DNA of 64,000 bases from Bacteroidota bacterium (GCA_018266835.1 JAFDZP010000002.1:967302-1031301); one strand, 5' to 3'; shown: positions 44,127 to 53,526, counted from the first letter of the stretch. A program made the numbers and translations. The notes: generated by a model from the letters alone, not told the origin.

Positions 44127-44990
44127 TCAAAACCTTTTGCTCTCCGGCATAAGCGGCACAACATTCTTAAAAATTCCCTCTTCAAATTTTCTTTTATTGG
44201 CTTCACGGTTTTTCTTAAGCTGCTCATCCGTCGGAACTTCTATGTTTTTCAACGTTTTTAATGCTGCTTCCAGATGATTATCTTTATTCATTAAAGAAAA
44301 TAATCTTGCCGCAAGTTCATCCTTTTTCATTTTGCTGCCTGCAATCCATTCATCAGGAAAAGTATGTACAATTTCTGTAATATCACCTTTGCTTAATGTC
44401 CTGAATTTTTCCAGAAGCATTTCTGCATTCACATCTTCAGTGTAAAAAATATTTCGTTTGAGAAGTTTTTGTATCTCTGGATTTTTGCAATATGAAATTC
44501 CGTCAAAAATTTCTTTTATTAAAAAACATGCGCCGAAATCGACTGCGTAAATATTATTCTTTGAGTTGAATACATTGGGATTATCTTTAGTTCTGTCAAT
44601 ATTCACAAAAAAGGAATCAAACAGAAAAATTAAATCTTTTACTTCCTTTTTAAAATCAGGATGAGGTTTTGAAGTATTATACAGCTGCGCATCAGGAAAA
44701 TATTTGAAGGCTAGATTTGCACCGTAGCTGCGTTTTACTAACTCAGATATCTCAGGATGCTTGTAATTTATAACAGTTGAGTCATCAATAATTATTATCT
44801 CCGGCTTCAGTATTGGAAGACCTATTCTATTTCCGATAGATGTAACAATCCAGTCAGCGATAAGTGAGGTCAGTCCGTCACCGGCTGCTTTTACTTTTAC
44901 AAAATAAGAATTTCCGTTTTCATCGGCGGCAATTATGGGTACTGATGAACCTTTGCGTATAACGTTTTCTATTCTTGCGGCTTTCAGCAT
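44127..44990 (-). CDS. HipA-like kinase-domain protein
   Basis: 287 aa, no signal peptide. The layout is that of small HipA-like kinases: an N-terminal strand pair with YFVKVKAAGDG (K32 or K34 as ATP lysine), a central helix LIADWIVTSIGNRIGLP, the catalytic loop FFVNIDRTKDNPNV (N130-x-D132-R...N137) and AVDFGACFL with a DFG-like metal aspartate (D151). It lacks the N-subdomain of true HipA toxins and no HipB-like antitoxin gene is adjacent. Toxin activity should not be assumed; the substrate is unknown. It starts directly after the stop of a 67-aa membrane protein gene, so the two are co-transcribed. Confidence 0.75.
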   Translation of the reverse strand: MLKAARIENVIRKGSSVPIIAADENGNSYFVKVKAAGDGLTSLIADWIVTSIGNRIGLPILKPEIIIIDDSTVINYKHPEISELVKRSYGANLAFKYFPDAQLYNTSKPHPDFKKEVKDLIFLFDSFFVNIDRTKDNPNVFNSKNNIYAVDFGACFLIKEIFDGISYCKNPEIQKLLKRNIFYTEDVNAEMLLEKFRTLSKGDITEIVHTFPDEWIAGSKMKKDELAARLFSLMNKDNHLEAALKTLKNIEVPTDEQLKKNREANKRKFEEGIFKNVVPLMPESKRF

Positions 44991-45194
44991 TTATAATTGA
45001 CCTCTGAAATATGCAATAAGATTTCGCAATAATATACCTATACCCATACCCATTACAAGAAGCGTAACAACGTGAATTGCTCTTATGTTCTCAGTTCCTG
45101 AAAGCCGGGAATAATTTATTAACGTTAAAAGAATTACAAATACCGGCAGTATAAACGATACGTAATTTTTTCTTTTTGTTTTAAGTGTGCTCAT
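44991..45194 (-). CDS. 67-aa membrane protein next to the HipA-like kinase
   Basis: Small protein with a Lys-rich start (MSTLKTKRKNY) and two predicted membrane helices (about 12-28, VSFILPVFVILLTLI; about 38-58, IHVVTLLVMGMGIGILL). Its stop abuts the kinase start with no gap. Not recognised. The tight junction and orientation support a real gene that works with, or only upstream of, the kinase. Confidence 0.6.
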   Translation of the reverse strand: MSTLKTKRKNYVSFILPVFVILLTLINYSRLSGTENIRAIHVVTLLVMGMGIGILLRNLIAYFRGQL

Positions 45195-45278
45195 AGTGTT
45201 TTTATTCGGATTGCACTATAATAATATTGGAAAAAAATATTTTACGAGCAAGAGCGATATTAAGCTGAAAGATTCTTA

Positions 45279-46616
45279 TTATACCGCTGCCATTTTTCTT
45301 TTCTGTCCTTCTATAATCTGTTCCTCTATTACCAGCTCTTCAGGAGTTGAGTTAATTTCCACTGTTTTATTCTCAAGAACCTTTTCTTCCTCTCTTCTTA
45401 TTTTATCTTTACGCAGATAAGGCAGAAAGAAAAACAAAATTACAAGAGCTGCAATACCTTCCGCTAAAATTGTATTTGGAGTTCCTATATATTGCGAAAC
45501 CGAACCTACTATCAGTGCACCTATAGGCTGCATTCCGAAAAATGCCATTACAAAATAACTCAATACACGTCCCCGCATTTCGGGAGCAACTCGTGTTTGT
45601 ATCAGAGTGTTACTGATAGTTGTCTGCGACATCATTCCGAATCCTGTTATAGCTGCAAAAAGCAACGCTAGAGGAAGATTTGTCATGTGAGAAAAAATTA
45701 TAAGTCCTGCCCCAAAGATGACGGTATTAGTAATAAGAATTTTCTTCAGGTTACTTCCTGATTTTTGCGAAGCAAGGTAGATTGCTCCGGATATTGCGCC
45801 CAGACCGATAAAGCTGTTTAAAAATCCGAATGTTGATGCGCTCCCTGCAAAAATTACTTTAGCATAAACGGGTAACAATGTTGTGAACGGAAGCACAAGC
45901 AGACTCATGAACGCAAGCATAAGTATTACTATTGCAATTGAGGGTGTTTGCTTTAAATATTTAAAACCTTCGTTAAGGTCACGTGATATTTTTTTAGGAT
46001 GTTCCTTTGCAACATACTTTGGAAGTCTCATCATTAATAAAGACACTATCACTGCAACAAAGCTAAATGCGTTTATACCGAAACAGAAACTCTCTCCGAA
46101 CTTTTCAAGAACGATACCTGCAACTGCGGGACCGAGTAACCTTGCAAGATTTACCATAGATGAATTCAATGCAAGTGCATTAGGCAAGTCCTGCTTTCGT
46201 TCTATCATTTCATACACAAGCGATTGTCTTGCAGGCACATCGAATGCATTTATAATTCCAAGTACTACACTTATTACAAGAATTAACCAGACTGATGAAG
46301 GGTCAACAATTATTAAAACTGTAAGCAGCACTGCCTGAATGAGCGATGCAATTTGTGTTGTGAGTAAAACTTTGTAGCGGTTGTAGCGGTCTGATACGAC
46401 TCCGCCCCAGAGTGATAATGCAAACGACGGAAACTGTGTTGCGAAGGCTGTAAGCCCGAGCATAAATGTTGAATGTGTCTGTGAGAATATTACCCAGTAA
46501 ACTGCCGTGCGCTGCATCCATGTTCCGATGAGTGAAATTGATTGCCCGGCAAAATATAATCTGTAGTTACGGCTCTGGAAAGCGCGGAATGTGTTTAAGT
46601 TTTTTAAAAAGTTCAT
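45279..46616 (-). CDS. MFS transporter of the EntS/MFS_3 type
   Basis: 445-aa inner-membrane exporter with about twelve helices. The N-terminus is characteristic: FQSRNYRLYFAGQSISLIGTWMQRTAVYWV, then loop SDRYNRYKVLL and FDVPARQSLVYEMIERKQDLPNALALNSS, as in enterobactin exporter EntS and many drug exporters. A 40-aa charged tail follows the last helix. It begins 39 nt after the marR gene upstream, so the pair forms a regulated efflux unit. Substrate unknown. Confidence 0.92.
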   Translation of the reverse strand: MNFLKNLNTFRAFQSRNYRLYFAGQSISLIGTWMQRTAVYWVIFSQTHSTFMLGLTAFATQFPSFALSLWGGVVSDRYNRYKVLLTTQIASLIQAVLLTVLIIVDPSSVWLILVISVVLGIINAFDVPARQSLVYEMIERKQDLPNALALNSSMVNLARLLGPAVAGIVLEKFGESFCFGINAFSFVAVIVSLLMMRLPKYVAKEHPKKISRDLNEGFKYLKQTPSIAIVILMLAFMSLLVLPFTTLLPVYAKVIFAGSASTFGFLNSFIGLGAISGAIYLASQKSGSNLKKILITNTVIFGAGLIIFSHMTNLPLALLFAAITGFGMMSQTTISNTLIQTRVAPEMRGRVLSYFVMAFFGMQPIGALIVGSVSQYIGTPNTILAEGIAALVILFFFLPYLRKDKIRREEEKVLENKTVEINSTPEELVIEEQIIEGQKRKMAAV

Positions 46617-46655
46617 AGCCCCTTAAATCCTTTTTATCCTTTCAATAAATTTCTT

Positions 46656-47090
46656 TTAATTTTCTACTAATTTTTGTAATACGTCAAGTGATTTAGCCAA
46701 TATTTCTTTTTCTTCAGTTGTGATTTTTACGTTGATAGAATTAGCCAGCCATTCTTCCCGTTCCTTCTTAATCCTCTCAACAATTTCTTTGCCCGCTGAA
46801 GTAAGAGTAACCAGAGTCTTTCTTTTATCCTGCTTTGAATCCGTCTTATTGATATAGCCAAGATTCAAAAGCTTGTTTATAATTTGCGACATTGACTGCG
46901 AAGTAACCTTCTCAATTGCGGCAAGTTCAGAAGGCAGAACGATAGTATTCTGATAGATAATAAACAGCGTGGAGCGCTCAGTTAAAGAGAGCCCTTCCTT
47001 GTTGGAAGTCTCTCTTCTGAGGACTTTATTAAGGCGGGAAATTACCGTCCTTAACTCCGATGCTATTTTAATATCGTCTAAATTATTCAT
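46656..47090 (-). CDS. MarR-family transcriptional regulator
   Basis: 144-aa winged-helix regulator: LTERSTLFIIYQNTIVLPSELA, recognition helix VTSQSMSQIINKLLNLGYI, wing KTDSKQDKRKTLVTLTSAG. It precedes the MFS exporter by 39 nt and probably controls it. In its 5' spacer TGTAAG and GTTTACA-type half-sites occur near 47115-47140 but form no clean palindrome. Confidence 0.9.
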   Translation of the reverse strand: MNNLDDIKIASELRTVISRLNKVLRRETSNKEGLSLTERSTLFIIYQNTIVLPSELAAIEKVTSQSMSQIINKLLNLGYINKTDSKQDKRKTLVTLTSAGKEIVERIKKEREEWLANSINVKITTEEKEILAKSLDVLQKLVEN

Positions 47091-47168
47091 AAAACGTATT
47101 TTTTAATAAAGATAACTTGTAAGTTTACTTTACTAGTTTACATAAATACACCAACACATAAAATACCA

Positions 47169-47200
47169 TAAAAAATCCCCATTCAGCTAAGAATGAGGAT
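47169..47200 (-). terminator. intrinsic terminator after the GH8 gene
   Basis: ATCCCCATTC (47175-47184) and GAATGAGGAT (47191-47200) pair with one G-U on the minus strand, where the stem runs into TTTTTTATGG. It separates the GH8 transcript from the marR promoter. Confidence 0.7.
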
Positions 47201-47238
47201 AATTATATGATAAATGATACGATTATATGATACTAAAG

Positions 47239-48954
47239 TTACTTTACTATTGCTAATTTCTTTGTTTGTGTGAAATCATCGGTTTTTAAGGTGTAATAAT
47301 ACACTCCGCTGGAAAGGTTTAGACCATTTAGCTTATAGGTATTGTATCCGGCTTCGGAATACCCGTTAAACAGGTTCATTACGAGCCTTCCGGAAATATC
47401 ATAAAGCGAGAGCTGAACAATGCCAGCCTGAGAAAGCTCAAATGAAATTGTGGTAGAAGGATTGAAGGGGTTAGGGAAATTTTGATTCAATCTTGATGTT
47501 GAAGGAACTCCGATTACCACATCTGTATTCAATTCATAATATCTGTAGTTACCGTTGAAGTCAATCTGCTTCAGTCTGTATTTATAAGCTCCCGAGTTTA
47601 GATTTTTATCAGTAAAAGAATATTGTTGAGAGTTGCCTGTAGTTCCGTGTCCCTGAACGAATCCGATTTTCTCCCAGCTGCTTTTATTCTTTCTTTCAAT
47701 ATCGAATCCTGAATTATTCTCTTCTGTATTAGTTGCCCAGCTCAGCTTCACTTCATTTTTATATACGGAAGAAACAAAGCTCAATAAATTTACAGGCAGC
47801 ACATACTGCTCCTTAATAAAATTACCCGTAGTCATTAAAAGCGTCAGCATCTTTAAGCTTGAGTTATAATAATTATAATGCGGCTCAAAGACAGACACAT
47901 TTTCTTTATAAATGCTGTCGCAGAAATTTTGCATCGTGATATCTGTAGCAAGTGAAGCAACACTGAACGGACCTATAAATGAATTACTGTGATAGCTTCC
48001 CGAAGGAGTTCCTGTAATGCTATACTCGTCCGTAATATTTGCAGCACCCTGGCTTTGCGCAAACATAGAAATTCTTTTACAATATAGATAAGCAAACGGC
48101 TCTCCGTTCCAGATGTAATCCATCGCAATTCTCATAGGAGTCCGGCAGGCATCATAGTAATAAGTGAATCTGCAGCTGTAAGGCGGAGGACATGGCGGCA
48201 TTGGGTCTCCGTTAGGAAGACACCAGTCGGGTACTAATCCTGTAACTGCATCAGCGCGGAAATTTAAAAAGGCATAACATGCATTTCGAACTAAAGTCCA
48301 GCCGGGATTTCCTGTTATATATTCAAAAGCTCTGTAGTAGGCAGGAGCGAAGTAAGAGCAATTAACTCTGTAAATCCCGCCAGGCTCATTACCTGATTTT
48401 ATTAAATGATAAGTTGAATCAATTTCATACTGATAAATTTTATTCACCTGTGTGACGGCTTCAGCCAGATAATTAATTGAACCCGAGCTTCCCCATTGGG
48501 CATTTGCAAGAATAAGAGCGTAAGCGGCATCCTGGTCGGCATCAGTTGCTCCGCCCGTTCCGATTGTAAATCCATTTATTACTAAAGGTCCGCCGGTAGA
48601 ATCAAGAATCCATATCATAAATCCGTCGCCGTCTTTATGCGCATCATAATAATGCCATAAGTCATCGAATAAAGCTTTATCGTTCATGTTCACGGAGATA
48701 AGCATTCCGTAAGCAATGCCTTCGGAAACGGTTGCGTTGAGTGTATCCCAGATAACTCTGCGATATCCTCCTGCGCCCTGCGAGGTTACATGTTTATTTT
48801 TCCAATTAGTGTATGCCGAATCGACATCAACGTGATTCCGATTGGAAGGCATAATACCATAATTGTAAGTTACATTTTGCGGGAAAGGAAAATTTTGTGA
48901 GAAGCATGTTCCAAATAATCCAAATATCGCCAATAAAAGCGTAATAATTTTCAT
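47239..48954 (-). CDS. T9SS-exported glycoside hydrolase family 8 enzyme
   Basis: 571 aa: signal peptide (1-19), GH8 (alpha/alpha)6 domain (about 25-385), linker with fibronectin-like PVNLLSFVSSVYKNEVKLSW, and T9SS type A domain (NQNFPNPFNPSTTISFEL). GH8 signatures are TVSEGIAYGML with the general acid E78, ATDADQDAAYALI, and YYYDACRTPMRIAMDYIW with the likely base D268. GH8 enzymes cut beta-1,4-glucan, xylan, chitosan or lichenan; the precise substrate is not readable. A surface or secreted polysaccharide hydrolase. It has a large palindrome about 57-82 nt upstream of the start and its own terminator. Confidence 0.92.
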   Translation of the reverse strand: MKIITLLLAIFGLFGTCFSQNFPFPQNVTYNYGIMPSNRNHVDVDSAYTNWKNKHVTSQGAGGYRRVIWDTLNATVSEGIAYGMLISVNMNDKALFDDLWHYYDAHKDGDGFMIWILDSTGGPLVINGFTIGTGGATDADQDAAYALILANAQWGSSGSINYLAEAVTQVNKIYQYEIDSTYHLIKSGNEPGGIYRVNCSYFAPAYYRAFEYITGNPGWTLVRNACYAFLNFRADAVTGLVPDWCLPNGDPMPPCPPPYSCRFTYYYDACRTPMRIAMDYIWNGEPFAYLYCKRISMFAQSQGAANITDEYSITGTPSGSYHSNSFIGPFSVASLATDITMQNFCDSIYKENVSVFEPHYNYYNSSLKMLTLLMTTGNFIKEQYVLPVNLLSFVSSVYKNEVKLSWATNTEENNSGFDIERKNKSSWEKIGFVQGHGTTGNSQQYSFTDKNLNSGAYKYRLKQIDFNGNYRYYELNTDVVIGVPSTSRLNQNFPNPFNPSTTISFELSQAGIVQLSLYDISGRLVMNLFNGYSEAGYNTYKLNGLNLSSGVYYYTLKTDDFTQTKKLAIVK

Positions 48955-49010
48955 TATAAATTGAGAAAGATTAAATTTTAAATTTATTTACAAATAAATA
49001 TTGGGGTGTA

Positions 49011-49036
49011 TTATTTTAATGATATCATTAAAATAA
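49011..49036. promoter_or_regulatory. 26-bp perfect AT-rich palindrome upstream of the GH8 gene
   Basis: Two 13-nt halves (TTATTTTAATGAT and its exact complement) with no spacer, ending 57 nt before the GH8 start at 48954. The absence of a loop argues against a terminator and for a dimer binding site. A second short palindrome, ATTTATT-TGT-AAATAAAT type, lies between it and the start. Confidence 0.55.
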
Positions 49037-49113
49037 CGTTTTTTTATATGGAATAGATTTTGGGAGTTGTACTTAATTACAGAAAAAGAGAATAATTAGT
49101 TCCAATGAAATTC

Positions 49114-49139
49114 AATCCCTTCCCTATGGGGAAGGGATT
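49114..49139. repeat. AATCCCTTCCC hairpin, dispersed spacer repeat
   Basis: AATCCCTTCCC (49114-49124), loop TATG, GGGAAGGGATT (49129-49139). Perfect 11-bp arms, 21 nt downstream of the next minus-strand gene; lacks a U-tract on the minus strand. Confidence 0.6.
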
Positions 49140-49159
49140 AGTTATACAAAATTATATAA

Positions 49160-50623
49160 TTATTTTATTAAAATCATTTTTTTTGTCTCAGTATAATTCG
49201 CGGTTTCAAGCTTATAGAAATATACTCCGCCTGAAAGATTTGAAGCATTAAAGTTAACTGAATAACTTCCTGCGCTTAGGTTTTCATTTACTAATAATTC
49301 AACTTCTTTACCGAGTGAATTATAAACTTTCAGCTTTACAAAAGTATTAGAAGGCACATTAAAATTAATTACAGTCGAGGGATTAAATGGATTCGGGTAA
49401 TTCTGTTCTAATGAAAAATCTTTAACAATCGTTTTCGTATTTTCAACTGAAGTTATTGTAACGGTTCCTCTCTTCAAAAATAAATCTGATTGTACATCTC
49501 CGTTTCTTGCAGCAGTGGGATCAAAAGTAATCGCAACTTCACCGTTGCCTTTTGCTGCAACTGATGATGAGCCTCTGCCAATATAACTGCCTGTGCTGTC
49601 TTCGAATACAAGGATAGGATTTACAAAAGTATTTCCTATGCCGTGAACAAGAAAGAATCCTTTAGGGGCAGGTGCAGTACTGTTCTGATATGTAACATAC
49701 AATCTTCCGTTAGCATCTGTGCTTATGCCGCGCCAGTAAGCAGGGTTACCGAGTCCCGATGGAGTAATTGCAAGCGGAGCATCAAAAGGATTTCCTGTTC
49801 CCGCAGTTCTTCTTAGAACATAAAGTCTATGGTCACTTGCAAAACGATAAACAATATTTACAACATTTGTATTTGAAATAGTAATATCGGGATACTCACC
49901 GTTAGCAGAAATGCCGGTATTAATTTCCGTAAGTGTGCCGCTTTCATTGGTGAAATACTTTAATGCGCCGCCATTAATGTTTACATTTGTACAGAACACT
50001 ATGTGGATTTTATTGTTGTTATCAACTGCGACTTCAATATCATTTTCACTTCCCGTGCTTCCTGCACCGAGTAATACCTCAGGTCCCAAAACTTTTGTAA
50101 TAAAATTATAACTTCTGTAATAAGCATTGTTATTGCCCGTTGCATAAGTATAATATACGAAGTGTGCAGTACTGTCTTTACCAACTGCCATGAACGGAGT
50201 TGCTTTATTAACGTTGCTTGTTGTGATCCATGTTGTATCAATGAAAGTACCGTTGCGGTTATTTGCATAAATCAGTTGAAAGTTATTTGATGCATCTCTT
50301 CGTTCCCAACCTATATGGACAAAGTTCTGAGCATCGAATCCTACAACAGCATAGTTATCATCAACGGAGTTATTTGTAATCTGAGTTGTTACAATATTTC
50401 CGGAAACATTAGTGCGGTAGAAAATTTCACGGGTTGCGCTGTTAGTGCTCAGTGAGCGCGTGTTCACCATGTGAATTTTCCCATTCGCATCATAACGGAC
50501 TATGTTTCGGTAATTGTAATAATTATCTTTAACAAGTGTATCTATAGGGAAGTTAAGATAAGACTGAGCGTTAAGGGAAACGAATGAGAATATAAAAAGA
50601 ATTGAAATAAGAATTTTATACAT
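49160..50623 (-). CDS. T9SS-exported sialidase-like beta-propeller protein
   Basis: 487 aa: signal peptide (1-19, ending NAQ), a repeat region of about 370 residues with recurring strand pairs of the form VRYDANGKIHMVNTR, VGFDAQNFVHIGWER, VAVDNNNKIHIVFCT and ISTDANGRLYVTYQN, as in BNR/sialidase-like six-bladed propellers, and a T9SS type A domain (EQNYPNPFNPSTVINFNV). No catalytic Arg triad or Asp-box was found, so a binding role is more likely than hydrolysis. It stands upstream of the GH8 gene in the same direction but is separated by 205 nt with hairpin and palindrome. Confidence 0.87.
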   Translation of the reverse strand: MYKILISILFIFSFVSLNAQSYLNFPIDTLVKDNYYNYRNIVRYDANGKIHMVNTRSLSTNSATREIFYRTNVSGNIVTTQITNNSVDDNYAVVGFDAQNFVHIGWERRDASNNFQLIYANNRNGTFIDTTWITTSNVNKATPFMAVGKDSTAHFVYYTYATGNNNAYYRSYNFITKVLGPEVLLGAGSTGSENDIEVAVDNNNKIHIVFCTNVNINGGALKYFTNESGTLTEINTGISANGEYPDITISNTNVVNIVYRFASDHRLYVLRRTAGTGNPFDAPLAITPSGLGNPAYWRGISTDANGRLYVTYQNSTAPAPKGFFLVHGIGNTFVNPILVFEDSTGSYIGRGSSSVAAKGNGEVAITFDPTAARNGDVQSDLFLKRGTVTITSVENTKTIVKDFSLEQNYPNPFNPSTVINFNVPSNTFVKLKVYNSLGKEVELLVNENLSAGSYSVNFNASNLSGGVYFYKLETANYTETKKMILIK

Positions 50624-50728
50624 AATATAATCGTCAATTTAATTATATAAAAATTCAGAAATCCCGGAAAAATAAAAATGCAAATTGATGGGAGAAGTAA
50701 TTAAGTGAATTATAATCTTCTATCTCGA

Positions 50729-51535
50729 TTAATTGTCTTCAATAAGATATTCAGAAGATATTATTTTAGTTGTAAGAATTTTTAACTTATCTAATGTATA
50801 ATGACTTTGTTTTATTTTAACAATTTCGTCGCTCATTTCAAGCCTCTCAGATTCTTTTTCAACCAATATATATTTAACATCATCTGGAGAAAAAAGTAAT
50901 TTTGATTCATTAATTCGCAAAGCTAACTTGTTTTCTTGCGATAACTTTTTCTTTTGGTAATCTTCTTCAGTATAAGACTCTATAAATTTGGGATCAGGTA
51001 CGAATCTCCATTCTCTTTCATCATAAAATCTAACTTTGCGGTCTCTCCTTTTTAGAAATCCTTCATAAGGCTTGACATAATTTAAAAAATAATAATAATT
51101 TTCAGTAGCAACTTTTATTTTTTCTAACTCCTTTGCGTTTTTTACTAAATCGCCAAAAATATTAATCATAGTTCTAACTGAGTTAGATTGTTTGTGCATA
51201 TAGATAACTGGAGTAATACCATTTTTCATCCCCCATTCTTTTGTTAATCCGATACCATAAAAACCATAATCATAAAGATGCTTTTTTATCTTATTCAGTG
51301 AAAGATCACAAAAAGAGACCATAGGTACATAAGTTTTCGTATTAAACTCAATTTCTGGATTTTTTTCTATTAAAGGTTCAAAATCCTCTTCACAGTAATA
51401 AGGACAAAAATTATTAGTTAAAATATCAATAACATTCTCCCTTTTACCAGTAAGATGAAAAAGTGTGTTAGAAATGAAAGAATCATAAGGATGTTCTTCT
51501 ATCGTTTTCTTTAAATCTATTACTTCTATATTCAT
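50729..51535 (-). CDS. AbiGi-like (abortive infection antitoxin family) protein, orphan
   Basis: 268 aa from the ATG at 51535; a longer frame opens at 51598 but would overlap the protease gene by 47 nt. The text fits the AbiGi family: SFISNTLFHLTGKRENVIDIL, then NNFCPYYCEEDFE, TYVPMVSFCDLSLNKIKKHLYDYGFYGIGLTKEWGMKNGITPVIYM in pieces, and REWRFVPD. In lactococci AbiGi is paired with AbiGii, a nucleotidyltransferase toxin, in an abortive-infection phage defence. No AbiGii-like gene is adjacent. It follows the M48 protease by 16 nt. Function as a solo gene unknown. Confidence 0.7.
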   Translation of the reverse strand: MNIEVIDLKKTIEEHPYDSFISNTLFHLTGKRENVIDILTNNFCPYYCEEDFEPLIEKNPEIEFNTKTYVPMVSFCDLSLNKIKKHLYDYGFYGIGLTKEWGMKNGITPVIYMHKQSNSVRTMINIFGDLVKNAKELEKIKVATENYYYFLNYVKPYEGFLKRRDRKVRFYDEREWRFVPDPKFIESYTEEDYQKKKLSQENKLALRINESKLLFSPDDVKYILVEKESERLEMSDEIVKIKQSHYTLDKLKILTTKIISSEYLIEDN

Positions 51536-51551
51536 ATCAGAATAATTTTTT

Positions 51552-52670
51552 TTACGACGAAAAATTATATCCCCTTGCAAACTCAATTCTCTTTTCAAGT
51601 GAAGGATGTGAGTGGAATAAAAATTCTATTATTTTATTCGGCTGCTTTTCGGCAAGGTTCTGGTCAGCAAGTTTTTCCATAGCAGAAATAAATGCGTCTT
51701 TATCTTTGGTGATTTCAAGCGCGTATGTATCGGCTTCCCACTCAAATTTGCGGGATAAAATATTTGTGATTGGTGAAGTAATAAGACTGTATAGGCTTAG
51801 CCATAGAAACAATAACGGCAGAGCCGCCAGCTGATACACTGATGTAAATCCGAACATTCCCATAGTAAGCGAATACAATTTGGCAGTAATAAATAAACCT
51901 AAAAATGTCAGAATAGTAGAAACAAATGTAAGCTTCAAAATATGCTTTCGTGTGTAGTGACCCATTTCGTGAGCGAATACAGTTTCTATTTCATTTTCAT
52001 TGAAGTTTTCAAGAAGTGTATCACCAAGAATAATTCTTTTTGATTTTCCCATTCCCGTAAAAGCGGCGTTAGCTTTTTTTGTATTCTTGCTCATGTTGAA
52101 AGCAAAAATTCCGTTGATAGTAACACCGGCTTTTTTCGCAAGGTTAAGAATTCTATCCTTCACGGCTTCATTTTCAAGAGGAGTGAACTTGTAAAATAAC
52201 GGCATTATCAGAGTAGGCGCTAATCTTCCCATGATAACTGAGAAAACAAAAAGGAAAATCCCAAGCACCAGCCACCAGTTATCTCCGAAATTTTTTAAGA
52301 TGTAGTAGAATGCGCAAAGCAGAGGACCGCCGAGGACAACTCCGAGAAGCAAACCTTTGAGCGACTCCATAAAGTATCCACTGATGGTCTGGTTGGATAA
52401 CTCATACTTATGCTCCATTATGTAACCGGAGTAAAAATCCAGCGGGAAGAATATAACAGAAATACCTCCGAACAATATTACAGCAAAAAGCAGCAAGGCA
52501 AGATACTCATTTGAAAAATAACTGTAAGAAATATTTTCAAGAGTTTTTGAAAATCCCGTTAATAAAACCAGAACTATTATTGCAAAAGAACCTATGCTTT
52601 GTGTAAGCGATAATATCTGTTTGGTCTTTGCATATTTTTTTGCCCGCTGCTCTTTGATTAGTGTATCCAT
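51552..52670 (-). CDS. M48-family membrane metalloprotease, Ste24/CaaX-protease-like
   Basis: 372-aa integral membrane zinc protease. The active site is VFAHEMGHYTRKH (H234, E235, H238), with a third ligand E312 in FEWEADTYAL, followed by the C-terminal HSHPSLEKRIEFA. About six membrane helices and the pre-catalytic FFPLDFYSGYIMEHKYELSNQT match Ste24p-type proteases more than HtpX. Bacterial members take part in membrane protein quality control or peptide processing. It follows the YIP1 gene by 21 nt. Confidence 0.9.
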   Translation of the reverse strand: MDTLIKEQRAKKYAKTKQILSLTQSIGSFAIIVLVLLTGFSKTLENISYSYFSNEYLALLLFAVILFGGISVIFFPLDFYSGYIMEHKYELSNQTISGYFMESLKGLLLGVVLGGPLLCAFYYILKNFGDNWWLVLGIFLFVFSVIMGRLAPTLIMPLFYKFTPLENEAVKDRILNLAKKAGVTINGIFAFNMSKNTKKANAAFTGMGKSKRIILGDTLLENFNENEIETVFAHEMGHYTRKHILKLTFVSTILTFLGLFITAKLYSLTMGMFGFTSVYQLAALPLLFLWLSLYSLITSPITNILSRKFEWEADTYALEITKDKDAFISAMEKLADQNLAEKQPNKIIEFLFHSHPSLEKRIEFARGYNFSS

Positions 52671-52691
52671 AATTATAAATTAAAACTCATT

Positions 52692-53468
52692 TTAAAAAAC
52701 AAAAATTGACAAAGCCATCCAGATAAACCAAAGTCCGAATACCAAACTATAAGATTGTCCCATAGAAATTTTTCCGACTTTCGAAAGTCCGATAGCAAAT
52801 ACTATATGTTCCCAGATAGCAAATACATCAAGTGATGTAGCGAGCTTGTACATTTTCTCTCCGACATTCTCTTCTTTTAATACTAAACCAAGACCGACAG
52901 AAACAAAGTGTCCCATTACAACTGAAAGTACCATAGCAAGGAGACCGCCGATTGAGCTGATAAGCAATCCAAGACCTACTACATTCATCGCGTCTCCGAA
53001 TCCCGCAGGTGACTTGAATATTTTAAGACCAACAAAGTACAGAAGAGAAACCAGAATAAAAATTATAACAATGCCCAGGGTTGCGCCGACATATGCCATC
53101 AGCTTAAAGAAAATTCCGTTTGGGTCCATGAATTTTTCAGAAGCTTCAATTTGCTTCTGCGCCTCTTCCTGAGATAGTTTTCCGGCTTTCACCTGCTCAT
53201 CCATCTTCTCGTGCATTTTCTTTTTTTGTTTATCCATCATATCTCCGAACAGCTGTTTATCTGTCTGTCCGATAAATGCTGATATGAGTCCAAGTACTAT
53301 ACAGATCAGGACCGGATAAAGCCAGTAATAAACATCTTTAGTTCTTCCTATTGCTTCATAGGTATTTCCGGGCTCCGTAAATACTCCAACCATTGCATCT
53401 GTTTTTGAGATTGGCTCTACTTCGGGAACCTGCATATCATTTTGATTTTGTAAATTTTCTTCTTCCAT
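52692..53468 (-). CDS. YIP1-family membrane protein
   Basis: 258 aa. A soluble polar N-terminus (1-45) leads to FTEPGNTYEAIGRTKD, the opening of the Yip1 domain, then a first helix, a charged helical loop full of Lys/Met/Glu (about 80-115), and four more helices. Yip1-domain proteins in bacteria are widespread but uncharacterised; some work with proteases or ABC transporters. Neighbouring M48 protease 21 nt downstream. Confidence 0.8.
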   Translation of the reverse strand: MEEENLQNQNDMQVPEVEPISKTDAMVGVFTEPGNTYEAIGRTKDVYYWLYPVLICIVLGLISAFIGQTDKQLFGDMMDKQKKKMHEKMDEQVKAGKLSQEEAQKQIEASEKFMDPNGIFFKLMAYVGATLGIVIIFILVSLLYFVGLKIFKSPAGFGDAMNVVGLGLLISSIGGLLAMVLSVVMGHFVSVGLGLVLKEENVGEKMYKLATSLDVFAIWEHIVFAIGLSKVGKISMGQSYSLVFGLWFIWMALSIFVF

Positions 53469-53526
53469 TAATTTTGAGAGTTAGATTGAATATATAAAAT
53501 TACTAAATTTATTCGTAAAAGTTGGG

